From: Alitta virens
Taxonomy: Eukaryota > Annelida > Polychaeta > Phyllodocida > Nereididae
Reading direction: 5' to 3'
NCBI GenBank assembly: GCA_932294295.1
Contig: OW028573.1
Span: 61,915,829 to 61,979,828, forward strand
DNA: 64,000 nucleotides
Of the stretch, positions 40,301 through 52,447 are shown piece by piece (positions within the stretch are counted from its first letter, which is position 1; each line of letters opens with the position of its first letter). A program made the position numbers and the translations under genes. The notes below the pieces were generated by a model, which made no database searches, was not told the origin of the DNA, and worked only from the letters and a program-made list of their open reading frames with translations.

Positions 40301-42657
40301 GGAGGCCAAACATTTGCCCAGTCTTGTTCGTCTAATCCAGTTGCCCCTTTTGATCGGCTTAATATTAGGCCCAGTCCGTAAGTCTTTCATCACATAGTGC
40401 TGGACGAAGTGGGTCGCCTTTAGCCACTCCTCCAATGGAGTGTAATCACATTGACCTGAGCAATCTGCCTACAAATATAGTGTTTGGCCACCTTAATGTG
40501 CTGCTGATCAGCTTGTGATAAGGCACGCATCTGTTATGGAAAGCCTATAACTGTCTCAGACCCTCTCAGTCCTAGCGGTCGACCCACATTTAGCCTGAAA
40601 TTGCGAGAGTAGCAATCAATATCTGGAGATGTTTGGTGGGCAAGGAGAAGCTCTAATTCCAGGATTGCTACTGTAGTTCGCTCGAGCTCCCCTTTCCATT
40701 GATACACCACAGCGGTGTGTGAGGATGGTAGCTTGAAAGCACATCAGTGGAGGACTCTTGGCAAACCTCCTAATGACAGAGGTGTGGGTTGACTTGGAGT
40801 CGGCATGAAATGGATGAGCTGTCTGTGAAGAGATTCCAGAGAAAGACCTGCAAGACGAACCAATCAGACTTAACCAGCCATCGGCTTTGTGAGAAAGTCC
40901 CAGAAATTGCTCTCCTTGTCTCTTCTTTCTACCAGTCATTTTTGTCACACTGACAACCAGCCTCTTCGACAATGTGGATTCTGTCACCGCCTTTGGAGTG
41001 ATAACAGCGTCTCTTAAGCTAAGAAAAACATCTTCAAAGTAGAATCTGCAGCTACGAAAGATAATGACTGCCAGCATGTGCTCTTTACAGAATGATTTAT
41101 CACACCTGAAACCCGAATCCATTTGATTGGTTGATTTGCTCTCAAGATCCAACATGTGGCTGAAGTCATGCAACTGAAGATGAAGGGGAGGGGGATGGAT
41201 GTGCTCGCTTCATTTTAAGGATGACCTGAAACATAGGCCACGGGGCTTACCATCCATGCTTGTAATTTAGAGGCTTGTATTTCAAGCTGCATGCCTATGT
41301 GCCTTGAAGTAGTTAGGAGGAGACTGACTTTCATGTGGGAATTCCACCATGGGGTAGAAGTCTGTTCACTGAAGTGAATGTTTTCTTTGAACGTGATTCT
41401 AAAAATAGTGGCTGTGTATCTGTAATCACTGTGAAGCACTTTAAAATGTGGTTGTGCTAACGCAATTTTGCTTCAGTTTAGCCTGATTTTTCAGCAGTTG
41501 TCTTCGCTGTGTCAGTATAAGCAATCTATTTGCTGCAGCAGGTCTACAGTGAATGTGACCGCTCGGCTTAATCTAGGAGGAAATCTTTATCCCTGGAACT
41601 CTCTAGTCTGCGATGAGACGTTTTGGAGACGAGGCTTTGAGTCCTCAGTCGTCGTTATTAGATCTACGAGGGCTTTTGTGTGAAATCTCCTGTCACGTCG
41701 CGACAGAATATTACGTGCTCGACATGATAACGTCATTTGAGCCGTCGCGGGGCGAGTCTTGGCGACATAATGAGATGATAATGGCAGCTCGGGTGGTGGA
41801 CCCATTCGTCCAGGACGCTTATCAAGAGAGTTTCACTAAAAGGTCATCTGGCCTTAATGGCGTAAGTTGCCATTTACCTTAAGCTGTTGCGGCTCATACT
41901 TGGTGATCGATTGAACTCAGGTGTCAACCCTGTGCTCATTATAGATCTTGGATGGTATGGATATTGCATACTCCGGTTCTCCATTTCAATATGCTGGTGC
42001 TGCAGACAATTCTATAATTGTATGCATCAGGTTCAGTGTTTGACAGGTGGAAAAATTCATCAGCATGCCTTTCTGCCATCACAAACATGCCATTAAATCA
42101 AATCGCGCTTTCTTGGTCCAATTCTGAAGCTGCTCTTGCCTACAGCAGCTTGCATTAATGCTGATGCAAGATTAAAGTATTTTATATATGCACAGTCAGG
42201 CTTTCATCCGGCTGATGATTGTCTTGGTGGGACGCAAGTTTCATTTGGAGGACTCGGATTTATCATATGTATTGTAGCTCCTGGAGCTGATGAGAATTTC
42301 GTTTGCTCAGCATCGCAATTCGCGGGAAATAATTAACTAATTGCCATTTTCCATGTGACGGGAAACATTAGGAGGGTGCTGGCATGAGGAGGATGGGTCT
42401 TATTCTTTTGGAGGAACAAGCTCAGTGCATGTTGGCTTAATGAAGCAGGCACAGAATGCTGACCTGCCTGAGGGATGTATGAAGGGAAAGGGGGGCTACA
42501 ATGAGCTATTTGGGTGGCATCAGTAGCTTAACTTGATACTTTTACAGCCACCGAATACAGCTTTTTAACATTTATCTACTTATGTACACTATGACTGCTA
42601 GGTGTTATTCATTGTCGTGTATATAGACTCCTACTCCCCAGGCTTGCAAAGGGTTGC

Positions 42658-42698
<41 letters not shown>

Positions 42699-43301
42699 CA
42701 GCAAACACGCTATCCGAGACTGCATAAGCTGCAGCCTTTTGGCTCCGAGGAGCCAATGAAGAATAAGGCTGGCTTGTTTGACCAGTGCCACCGGCTTTGT
42801 TGTCCACCAAACATGACGCCAGCCTTGGACTGTTGTTGCTGCTCTCTTGGATCATTTGCCTCACTTCGCATCATGTCTTTGTAGTCCTGTGTTAGAAGGA
42901 AATATCTCTTTCCTGCCAAGCTTGATATTGCTGTGCTGTCAGACACAAATATTGCAATGTCTGTCATGTCTGCAGGAAGAGGAGCATAAAATCTGATATT
43001 GCCATTATTGCATACTGTATTTGCTTGGCAAGGATGGTGTGCTGGTTGGAATCTTAAGTTGGATGTGGGTCAGTGTGTCTATACAGTTGATGTGGTACCA
43101 GTTTGTGTGTCTATGGCAAACAGTCCATATCTTGAGATTTTTCAGGCTTGTTTGAGTTAATCATGCAGTGCAGTTTCTTATTATATGGGAATAGGCTGAT
43201 TGAAGAATAAAAGGGTTTCATGCTTTATTATGTTGATGTGCATTTTCAGTTTGACAGATTCCTACTTCAATGTAGACAGCTTAGTCATAACCCACACCAC
43301 C

Positions 43302-43336
<35 letters not shown>

Positions 43337-43365
43337 GTCTGTCTATCTATCTATCTATATGTTTG

Positions 43366-43403
<38 letters not shown>

Positions 43404-44889
43404 CCAAACCACCACTAGAGCCTGAATTACTGATGTCAAGTGGGTGGAATTTTGGGTTGTCTGGAATACTGATGAGTTTAGTGACCACTGACCAGTGTCC
43501 AGTCAACTGAGTGGGTGGTCTTGACCTTTGACGACCTTGAGCATTAGTAGTGTCATCCTCAGAGACATGTTTTCGAATTGGTGATATGACAGTTTTGGGA
43601 ATTGAACATTCTTACGGGGATGGTTGTCATGGCTGCCATTGGACAAGGAATGACATGGCAGCCAGCCCATGACCCACACAGCCTCATTGCATAGCCTCGC
43701 AGATTCACAATAATGAACTGGGCTTACGTGCTTTGTGTAAATGTTCTCCCTGGAATCCATTACTGTCAGTTGGGGCTTGTGTTAATTAATCATGGGATAA
43801 CTGCTGGTAGAGTGATCGCCCCTGATTAAGATAGCAAATGCTGCTTCAGCCTAATCATCTTCATTCCTCTCTGCAGGAAAGTCGGTCTGGAGGAGCAGGA
43901 AGAAGTATAGGACTACTAATGCCCTTCTTTGTTAGTCTGTTTCCTTATGTGTCTACATAATCACACTGTTTTTGTGATGTGCCATTCATGAGGTGCAGAA
44001 TCTCTCATTATTATAAATATGCAGTTGTCACCGCAGCTGGTAGGACGTAGATCTTCCTTGTGCTTCCTGGGTCTTCTAATTATCTTAATGGAAAGGAAGC
44101 TCCATCTTATTATCTGAAAAAGTTAATGTCAAAAGACGTTTTTTTCTACCTAATTTTGAAGCTGTTCTAACACGGAAAAGAATAGAAATGTTGTAAACAA
44201 AGACATAAGTTTCTGTTTTGAAAGAAACTGTATACAGAAGAAAATCCAAAGAATAAGACATTGTTGTGTTATGTTATTGTGTTCTGAAGTCTTTGTTGTC
44301 TCACAACTTTAGAAGCTTGTTTTGTTTGACATTGTTGTTGGTGTATTTGATGTGACAAACAAGGGCAAACATTGTGAAGGGATGGCCTTTGGTGGGCATT
44401 AGTGGACATTGGTCAGTGGTCATGTCGGTGCTTCCGCGCCAGAACCTGCATCTCTCTAGGCTGTTTCAGCAGCAGGGACAGAGGATGGCATGTCATCAGT
44501 TGTGCACAATGCTTTATTGATCTTCTTGCCCAGCCTCTAACAATGGTATGCATCTTGAGAAAGCCCTGTTGATTTAGATCACAGACTTGTGCAGGGTTTT
44601 TGCCTGACTGCCTCAGCTTCTTCCATTAGTTCCTGTAGGGAGTGGCGGTTTTTGTTGGCTGTGGTGGAAGGCAACTGGAGCAACACGCAAAGTTATTTGC
44701 CTCAATCAAGTCGCTAAATGTGGACTAATCTTTTGCATTAAACATGACTCTCCTTGTTACTCAGCCAATCTTTGCTGCTCCTGATTTTGCCAGTGTTACC
44801 GTTGCGACCTAATGGCCAGTCCTATTTATTATGTGGAGTTAGGTGTCCCGTTCTAAATAGCGGACTTCTACGAAGACTGACTTGCGGAC

Positions 44890-44921
<32 letters not shown>

Positions 44922-47900
44922 AAGATAGATAGATAGATATAGTTTAAATAATAGATCGTGTTGTTTTTGGTTCTATCTATAGACCTGTTCTTAGAACAGC
45001 CACTTCTGGGTCACTGATGCTTTGTTTTGAAACAGGCTTATGTTAGCTTTTTGAGGTTGACTTTGATATCTTAGGTTTTGGCAGCGCCCATTCCTCGCGT
45101 CATCAGAAATTTGAATCTGGTATGACAGGTGTGTGCCCCACATTCCCAATGTTTTGTGATCGTTGCTCTTTCTAATGAGCCCGTTAATTTGTACGTTTAT
45201 GAATTAACCAAGAGAAAAGATCGATGACCTGATTTTGCCAGTGCAATGCATCACGCATGCTGGTCGAATAAATGAAAGGCCTGGGATTCTTGCTTTGTGT
45301 GAACAGATCAAGTGCTTTTGGTGCTACAGTGAATGTGCCCTCGTATACTGTATATTTCCAGGGGATTAATGATGTTCCTTTTGAGGTTTTGTCTGATGGT
45401 TGCAATCATATATACAGACGATGATGGGTGTGTTGCATGTATAGATGCATGAGTGTTGTTCGTTTGTACTAATTTGCTGATCAGGCAAGAATATGGCGCA
45501 GTTAGCAGCTTGGCACACACTAAAGAGCAGAGAATGAAGCTAATTGCAGTCTGATCGAGCAGTCATTGACACCTTCCCTTTTTTGAGCTGTTACATTTTT
45601 CAGATTGCTGAGAACAGCTTCTTTGAGTTCTGCGCAGTTGTAATATTGGTGGTATATTGGCGACATGCGGCTGCTGGAATGAGGTAATAGTAAACAGGGC
45701 AGCTGTTGTAAATGGTTGTTGTCACAACTGCCATGCTGTCTGATCAACTGCTTATGCATGACTCCACACTAATGAACAATCCTCCCCCAATCAGCCTTAA
45801 AAATTAGCCAGGTTTACCGATTGGTCTCTGAGTAGGGAATTATCCTGATTGACCAAAGACGAGCGCTTGTTTGTAGCACTTTGCCAACACATTGTCCATG
45901 TGGGAAGGTGGCTTAAAAAGCTCTGCATACAATAGTTGCGTTTATCGATCACCTCCGTCTATTTGCTCAATTTTACGGCTAGGGAGAGATGGTAAAAAAA
46001 GGTGATTGATTTAGTATTTTTTTCCCGCTCTAATCCTGCGATTAATAATGGATTATGGCAGCATTTGTATGTATGGAAAGTTCCATGTCACGGCAATTGA
46101 TTCGCCATTGCCAACAGTCAATTATACAGTCATTAGAATGCTATTAAAATGCAGAGTACATTGAAGGGAATTAGAGATCATGCGTGCGGCATATTTTAAG
46201 CATAAAACTCTCTCCTGATGATATCTTTACATTGCCAAATTGGAAGCAATCGCACATTTAATTGATGCCGTATACCAACAGCTGGTAATGGTATCTGTCT
46301 GGAAAAAGCCAATTGCCTGATTGGAGCCAGATATAAGCTAGCTATAATATTGTCTTGTTAGAGAGCAGATCTTGACGGCTTGTAGTTGAGAGGAGAGCTC
46401 TTGTACTTATAGAAGTGTTATTTTCTCTTCCACAATCTTGTCAAGCCGTCATGGCTCCATTAACCAAAGCCACTCTGCCATGCCAGCTTTTTCCTCAAAC
46501 ACTAATATGTTTCCATAGCAATAAGGCCCTTCGATGACGGGCCGTCTGTAGTTCTGACACCAGGGAATTTCATATTTTCATTTCTCCACTTATTGCTTCT
46601 TGTAACTACAGCTGCGCCTGTGGGCTGTTAAATCCAGCCGTCGCCTGTCGATAAAAAGTCTTATAACTGATGTGGAAGTTCTGATCCCCAAGATTTCTTG
46701 GATCCAGTGCTGGGGGCTGCTGCCAACTTGAAAATCAAGCTTCCCCTCTGAGCTGCACATAAGTGGCCGGGGGCGAAGAGTGTGGCTATTTGTACAAATT
46801 ATGGTATGATTCGTATGTTGTGACATTTTCGTGATAGATAGGTTTTTTTTATTTTTTTTAGTTGCTATCTTTTGTTTTTGAAAACATCCATGTAGTTTTC
46901 ATGAACATAATGCTAGCCTAAACAAAATAATAATGGATTAGGCTGATTAATTGCTTTCATGCTTTGCAAGCCATTGTGGCTCAGGTAATTTCTTTTCTAT
47001 ATAAAAGCAACTTTATTGTCATATTGTCCAATTAATTAGGTCTTGTCTGGGCACCTTCCTGTTTGTGTCAGGCTAGAGTCAAAATGTTCGTGTCCAGTCT
47101 CTTCGTGACTACCGAAGACCATTATGCTAAGCCTGGTCATATAAACCTTTCCTTCCTGTGCAGGTCCAGACACCTCAGGTTTTTGGAGAGTTTCCTCGCT
47201 CCCACCTGAAAGCTCCCAACACTAAATATACCGTTAACTACGACTTAGTTGCTATAGGACAAGAAAACATTAAAATAGTTTTCTCTTATTGGTTAGTCAT
47301 ATTTTCCTTTGCTTAACAACAGCTTTGTGAAATCAGGCACAACTGAGTTCTGGTGATTTCTAGATTGTTGACATAAAATTCAGAGCAGTTCAAAGCTGAC
47401 TTTTACAACTCCAAAGATTAGAAAGGTTAACGTTCAATAGTTTTCCAAGATAGAGTAATTTGTCAACCTCTAAGTATGGTGCTTAACTGGTAATATCAGA
47501 CGACGTGCCAAAATCAGTGGCCATATAATTAACCTTGTGCACCTCATCATCATCATTGGTGCTGGTTATCTCTGCTAATACTGCCTACGTGAAAATCAAT
47601 ATTCCTGTATCTGTCTTGGAATCAGAGAGAGAGAGAGAGAAAAAATGCGATGCGGCAGATAAGCACTAATGTTCCGTTATGGTGATCCCGGGACCCTTTC
47701 GTGAGCTCGGCCAATTAATTCTTACCAGGCAGCGTTAATTGACGAGCGTGTCTGCATGGCTGCTGCTGTTTTCTCTGCAAATTTTTGTTGCCATGGAAGC
47801 TGTTTGTTGCAGAGAAATCGCGATCATGCAGTGTTTGTGCAGTCGCAAATTGTTGTGTAAAAGTCCCCGAGCGGACAGGAGCTGCAAAAGGATTAATCAA

Positions 47901-50900
47901 AAGGACCCTTGGATTTGCTAATCCTGAAAATTGAGGAGATGAAAAGGAATGTTAAACTCACAAATTTTAACAAAACGATGGGATGGTGAATTAGACTGTT
48001 AAATAACAATGTAAAGAGTCGTGACAAACGTTTAATGATCACGTTTTCGGCAGTCTAGGGGAATCCCCATTGTGTATTATATTTACATATCTATGTATGT
48101 ATACACGTGTGGTAAAACATTTGTATTATGCACAGCGTACTTGAAAGAAGACTTCATGATACTCAATGTCTTTCTTGTTGAGAAGTACCTGTAGTATATG
48201 TTGGAGACCGCACCTACTACAGAATTGTACGCGTAGTACAGTAACTGTATACCGCAATTACAACAAATTGTGGCGAAGATCATGATGAAAAGTACAGAAG
48301 AGAAGCGGAGACTCATTGATGATGTGCATGTCCTTTGCCTTATGTAGAGAAATAACGAGCTTATTACCAGAAGGTTATGTGATGTCCTTGATGGGGTAGA
48401 AGCAAATGAGCTGATGCCCGTGACATTTTGATATGCAGAGCTGGATTCACGTCTTGTACATCAAAAGGCGTTGCAGTCCCGATTTAGCACTGGGAGTGAA
48501 CTCGACTTAACATCGGATGATTATTTCTGTCAGGAATGTGTGAGCTGCTCGCATCTCCTGTCATTTGCAGCAGCAGCATTAGCAGCAGCTTCAACAACAG
48601 CAGCGCCATTGCATTTCTTGGTCCTCCCCTGTACTTATCTGTATGCAGCGCATCTCCTCCCTTCTTAGCCCTACCCTACCAGAGGAAACACTAAATCGCT
48701 TGATGCAACTGTAAAGTATGGCTAAACGGCTACCAAGAGAGAAAACCACTTTTGCGAAACTGTTAGGAGTGTCTGTAACCCGGCCATTTTCTGCTGGTTG
48801 TCCACGTGAATGCAGGGGCACACAACCGAAGCAAGTTAAAAAGAGTCCAATTACACTGCAACTGCTATTGCAAGGTTTCACCGAAGGACGAATACTTGCC
48901 CACAAATTTAAGGGTGCTAGTTATTCGTTTCCACCTCTAGAACTCGTATGAAATACTTCGCTACAAATCTACGCTTGCTGTAACCAACCATCCATGCCTT
49001 GTAGATAACATTTAGTACAAGTTTAAATATGTTGCAAATGCTTGAAATTTGAGTGCCCGTTTTGTTTATATTGACATTTGAGAAATTTTCTTTGCTGCAG
49101 TGACATATACCTACTCTCTCTTTCTTGACAGACTGCGTAAATTATATATGAGGCAACTTTGTTTATCATAAGGGAAGGCCATCTTTTACATGACAATCAA
49201 CTATATTGCAGTCCATTAGCTGTGTAATTAGGCTAAAAGTGAAGTTCTATCCCTCTTGGCATTATCTACACTAAAGTCTGCTCTCTACTCTAGTGATTTG
49301 AGATTATTCCCGGAGTAACCTTGAAATGTCACCAACACTACCCCCCCCCCCCCCCCTGGTGGCTGCCATGTAATTGTGCTATTCGTGTTCCTGGCATTGC
49401 AAGCAAATGATGTGAGTGGATAATACACGCGCAGTGATATGTGGCACTCCCTCTCCTAATGTCTCTCTCTAAAACACATTTATGAACTCTCCTCATATTG
49501 TGTTGTCATGGCCACCTTTCTCATTTTGCAAATCTAATCCAGAGCATCGTGATGCTTCATCTACAGACACCATTTTATGTGAAGTTTTTGTCGTCATTTT
49601 GTTTCCTGCCATATTGCAATATTATCCAGCACGTACCAAGAATTTGATATGTCTCACAGTGACTTCTTTCCTTTGTTCTATTTCTGTTTTCTGTAATTTG
49701 ACTGATTGTCATTATCTCCTTACTTTTCCATCGTTTAATTTTACATATTTTAAACTATCTGTTGATAATAAAATTTCTGCCATTGTATTATATGACATAT
49801 TGAAGTAATACTTATAGGTGAAAAGAAAATAATACTCCTGAAGAGTGTAAAGCCAACATTTTGTAATCAAGTAAGTGGTAAAATCTTGGAGACGCACATT
49901 GCATGAAGTGAATTGCAAAGAAACACGAAAGACATCCGAGTGCTCATAGGTTGCCATAAATTACTTGAATTTTTCTAATTTCCGCTGACTGACTGACTGA
50001 CTGGCTGGCTGGCTGACGTGCTGACTGACTGACTGACTGACTGACTGACTGGCTGGCTGGCTGGCCGGCTGGGATATAGTAATCCATCTTACAGCATCAT
50101 TGTAATGAAAACATAACATAACACGGATATCACGCTGGCATTCAGGTTATAAACAAGTCCTTGTTTTGGTTACAGGTTATTGACATCTACGAGAATAATC
50201 CTAACTAAGAGGAATTAGGGTGCTAATCAAAGAAGGATCCATGCTAATCTCCCCAATACGGTCTGATCCCAGACTGACATGGCACGGCTTATTAGGTCTT
50301 TGACCATCATTACATTCCAACTGAACTATTAAACAAACAATGATCCCTGAATACGTTCCTTGCACTTCTGGGGTTGGTGGCTTGTTTGCAGCATTTTCAG
50401 CAAACGAGTAAAGAAAAAACTACACACTGGCATACAGCAGATCTATGGATTTGTAGCATTTTCAGTAAATATTTAAAGAGAAAACTATATTTTTATATTT
50501 GAATCTATGTCTATAATTTATATGTGGACGTAAGTGCGAAGTAAGACGAGCACAATAACTCTTATCTTTTGTAGTTGTAAATTTTACTTAGCCAGAACCA
50601 GGCTGTTATCTTGATTGCCTTATTGCCATGGCGTGATTTCGTACCAACCTTAATTGGTTTTCATGTTCTCGAGGAACCAGCTTGTTATGTTAGGGCTCTT
50701 AATGAGCTTCTCTAATGCAAACCCCTAAGCTCTAACTTGTTTATCTCAATTAGCTTGATTCGGACAGAAAGGCAAGTTTAGAGAGGAGCAGTCTGGGTCA
50801 TTGACCGAGCTTCTGCAGCCACTTGTCAATCCAAAATGAGCTCATTTGCCTCTTCTTTCCCTTCCATGATGACTTCTTATTTCCTTGCCATTTGCTTTAG

Positions 50901-52447
50901 TCCCTTAAGTGGCCTTTGTTATTATGGCAAAGTCGATTTTTGAGCGTTTTGCCCCAAATCCGATGAGTTTTAGCTCGGCTGAAAGCTGTTAATTCTCGAA
51001 GTCGATTCGATTCTGACACTTTGATCGCAGCAACTTTTTCTCTGCTCCATCTCTGTCTGAAACTGTCTCAAACTCTTAAGTTGTTGTGCCGAGATAAAGT
51101 GGCCGAATAAGCGAAGTTGGCGACCCTTGAACCCGGAATATCTCAAGTGGTAAAAGTGCCGTATTAGCTTATTGAACTTGTCACTAACCCACTTCTTGAA
51201 AAATCTTGAAGCATATGTTGTTAGGCGACTTCCCAAATAATAAGAGTCAGTGGGATTACTGTGTCGGTATGATGTATGGAGTAATGAACAAATGAAGTGA
51301 AGCTGTCAGTACGAATACTTTGTGTTATCTAGGATGTGCGTAACAATGGAGGCTATTTTTGATGTTAGATTCTACGACCGAACAAGGAAATGGCTTTGTA
51401 TCTAATCACTCATGTGTAAGCAGGCCAGTGGTGAGGAATATTTGTGATAAGAACGAGAACAGACGTCACCAAGGTCTGCTAAACGTTTCCTGTGTCGGGG
51501 GGTGTTCCTTCCGCCCACGTTTTACGTTTGTCTCACTGCGGCCTACCGCGTCTTGCCAAAAAAGGAAGCAGTGTCTTTGTTCCTATCTGGAGACCACATG
51601 AGCCGCTCAGAGCTAGTGATGGGAATAAGATAGCTCTGGATTGCTTTTTGTTTGGTAGTGTAAGGTGTTTTGTGTGCATAGTCAGAGACAAAGGTGATAA
51701 AAGAGGGAAGGGTTGGAGGGAGACGCTCTCTCAGGTGTTGAAGGGATAAGCATCATGTCATCAGGGCTTGCTGTACCTGCTACTGCTGGCTGTAACTGCT
51801 GCTGCTGGTTTTGCTGCTGCTGATGTTGCTGGAGCTGCTCCAGCTGCAGGAGGTGTGGTATCCTGTGACTGCCTGCAGTGTCTATATAGCATATATGATA
51901 GGGCTGGCTGTGAAGTTGCATCCGATAGTCACAGCACTTACGCTTCCACTTGACGCCCTGGTGCACCCAGCCCTAAAGTCACTCCACCAGTTCTGCAAGG
52001 TTTCTTTATTGATCTCCCCTGACCCCCAGGCACACAGCACAAAGATGTCAATAGCAGATCACAAGGGTTATAATAAGCACGTACTAAGACCAGGCAAATA
52101 TGGTGTTATTGCTTCCATCACGGAGCAGCTTGCCAAGATGGCTTCTTTAATCATCGACCCTTTTCCTTCTTTTTATTGGACATAAATCTGAAGGGAAGCT
52201 TAAGAACTGCTGCTCCTCTTTGATTTGTAGCCACCTGCCCCTTCATATTTTTCAAGAGATACTATCACAAGTAGCTGACTGGCTTGCCAATGACTTGGAT
52301 TGGACAAGCTGATTTCACGGTCAATTCGTGGTTTGATGGATGTCTTTTGCTTGTTTTCAGACACTAAAGGATGGCCCGATGGAACCTACGGCATTCCCAT
52401 GCCCAAGACAGGCTGCCCTCCTTCGCACGACTTCGAGTGGGTTGTGG
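22372..52447 (+). CDS. Secreted protein with ApeC-like (apextrin C-terminal) domain, 5' part only
   Basis: Two exons are supported: 22372-22429 and 52361-52447, both bounded by good splice sites (TTCAG acceptor, G|GTATGT donor; TTTTCAG acceptor, G|GTAAGT donor). Both junctions are phase 1. Exon A encodes a 19-residue signal peptide (MDLPKK, then hydrophobic residues, ending TAQ). Exon B encodes 29 residues starting D-T-K-G, with WPDGTYGIPMPKTGCP and FEWVVG. The W-P-x-G-T-Y-G-x-P-x-P-x-x-G-C-P pattern is the start of ApeC domains as I recall them from apextrin-like proteins of sea urchins, amphioxus and other invertebrates, some tied to innate immunity or extracellular matrix. The gene continues past the window. 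Other in-phase exons in the 29.9-kb intron cannot be excluded, nor can the two exons belonging to different genes. Function is inferred from one partial domain. Confidence 0.6.
24121..24156 (+). repeat. 9-bp tandem repeat, four units
   Basis: CTTTTGTGT repeated four times without change. Confidence 0.9.
27568..27581 (+). repeat. Poly-C run of 14
   Basis: Uninterrupted C tract within a pyrimidine-rich stretch; a likely sequencing trouble spot. Confidence 0.9.
28308..28349. repeat. Perfect 15-bp stem hairpin
   Basis: Arms CATGGATGTATAAGA and TCTTATACATCCATG with a 12-base loop. A further partial copy, CCATGGATGGTTAGGG, follows near 28368. Too short and simple to call a microRNA precursor; possibly the remnant of a small inverted-repeat element. 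Confidence 0.75.
33301..33390 (+). repeat. 45-bp tandem duplication
   Basis: Two adjacent units start ATATGATCTTGATCATCAGT at 33301 and 33346 and differ by a single base near the end. It is a recent local duplication. The unit contains the palindrome TGATCTTGATCA. Confidence 0.9.
37313..38140. mobile_element. ~828-bp non-autonomous element with terminal inverted repeats
   Basis: The left end reads AGGGGAAGACGGGGCAAAAT. The right end, read on the opposite strand, is AGGGGAAGGCGGGGCAAAAC. The ends match over about 26 bases with few differences. Inside, words such as AATGGGGAC and CCCATTTTGTCCC recur in both orientations (near 37329, 37512, 37712, 37780 and 38099). No transposase frame is present, so it would be a MITE-like non-autonomous DNA transposon. 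A target duplication is not certain: TGTATT occurs 8 bases outside the left end (37300-37305) and 2 bases outside the right end (38143-38148), which may be chance. The superfamily is unassigned. Confidence 0.78.
42661..42698 (+). repeat. TA microsatellite
   Basis: About 15 consecutive TA units flanked by TGTA and TATGTATG. Confidence 0.9.
43313..43403 (+). repeat. CTAT tetranucleotide microsatellite
   Basis: About 90 bases of CTAT units with a few CTGT and TTGT interruptions. The opposite-orientation GATA array lies about 1.5 kb to the right. Confidence 0.92.
44891..44940 (+). repeat. GATA tetranucleotide microsatellite
   Basis: About 12 GATA units with one AAAG interruption, the complement of the CTAT array at 43313-43403. 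Confidence 0.92.
45990..46290. promoter_or_regulatory. Candidate enhancer block rich in homeodomain-type sites
   Basis: Within 300 bases are TGATTGAT (Hox/Pbx-like), TAATCC and GGATTA (Otx/Pitx-like), GATTAATAATGG, CAATTGATT, TCAATTATA, CATTAGAATG and TTTAATTGATG. The clustering exceeds what I see in neighbouring intron sequence, but AT-richness favours such words. Function is inferred only. Confidence 0.35.
49341..49356 (+). repeat. Poly-C run of 16
   Basis: Uninterrupted C tract; its length is unreliable in most sequencing data. Confidence 0.9.
49983..50073 (+). repeat. CTGA/CTGG tetranucleotide array
   Basis: Alternating blocks of CTGA and CTGG units over about 90 bases, ending GGCCGGCTGGG. 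It is a compound microsatellite with point-mutated units. Confidence 0.9.
50580..50770. promoter_or_regulatory. Second candidate homeodomain-site cluster
   Basis: Contains CCTTAATTGG, CTTAATGAGC, TCTAATGC and CTCAATTAGCTTGATT within 200 bases, in sequence that lacks simple repeats. A possible cis-regulatory element of the long-intron gene; function is inferred only. Confidence 0.3.
51763..51860 (+). repeat. Imperfect CTG trinucleotide-rich stretch
   Basis: About 100 bases of CTG/TTG/GCTGCTG units (CAG on the other strand). It generates open frames of poly-Leu or poly-Gln character that are not supported as coding. Confidence 0.75.

Larger units (their letters stand above)
22430..52360 (+). 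other. Putative 29.9-kb intron, no other gene recognised
   Basis: No exon or protein family is recognisable on either strand. The longest open frames (40616-41173 minus, 185 codons; 27381-27929 plus, 182 codons) have random-looking composition and no motif. The stretch holds microsatellites, one terminal-inverted-repeat element, short hairpins and tandem duplications, described separately, and AT-rich blocks crowded with homeodomain-type words. It may be a regulatory region. Confidence 0.5.

Noticed and set aside
40616..41173. 185-codon open frame on the minus strand, the longest in the window
   Set aside because: Composition looks random, there is no domain, signal peptide or neighbouring exon, and one or two frames of this length are expected by chance in 64 kb read six ways.
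22430..52360. A bacterial-style gene cluster, CRISPR array or defence island
   Set aside because: No direct-repeat/spacer pattern, operon-like run of frames or ribosome binding sites is present; the DNA is eukaryotic and intronic.
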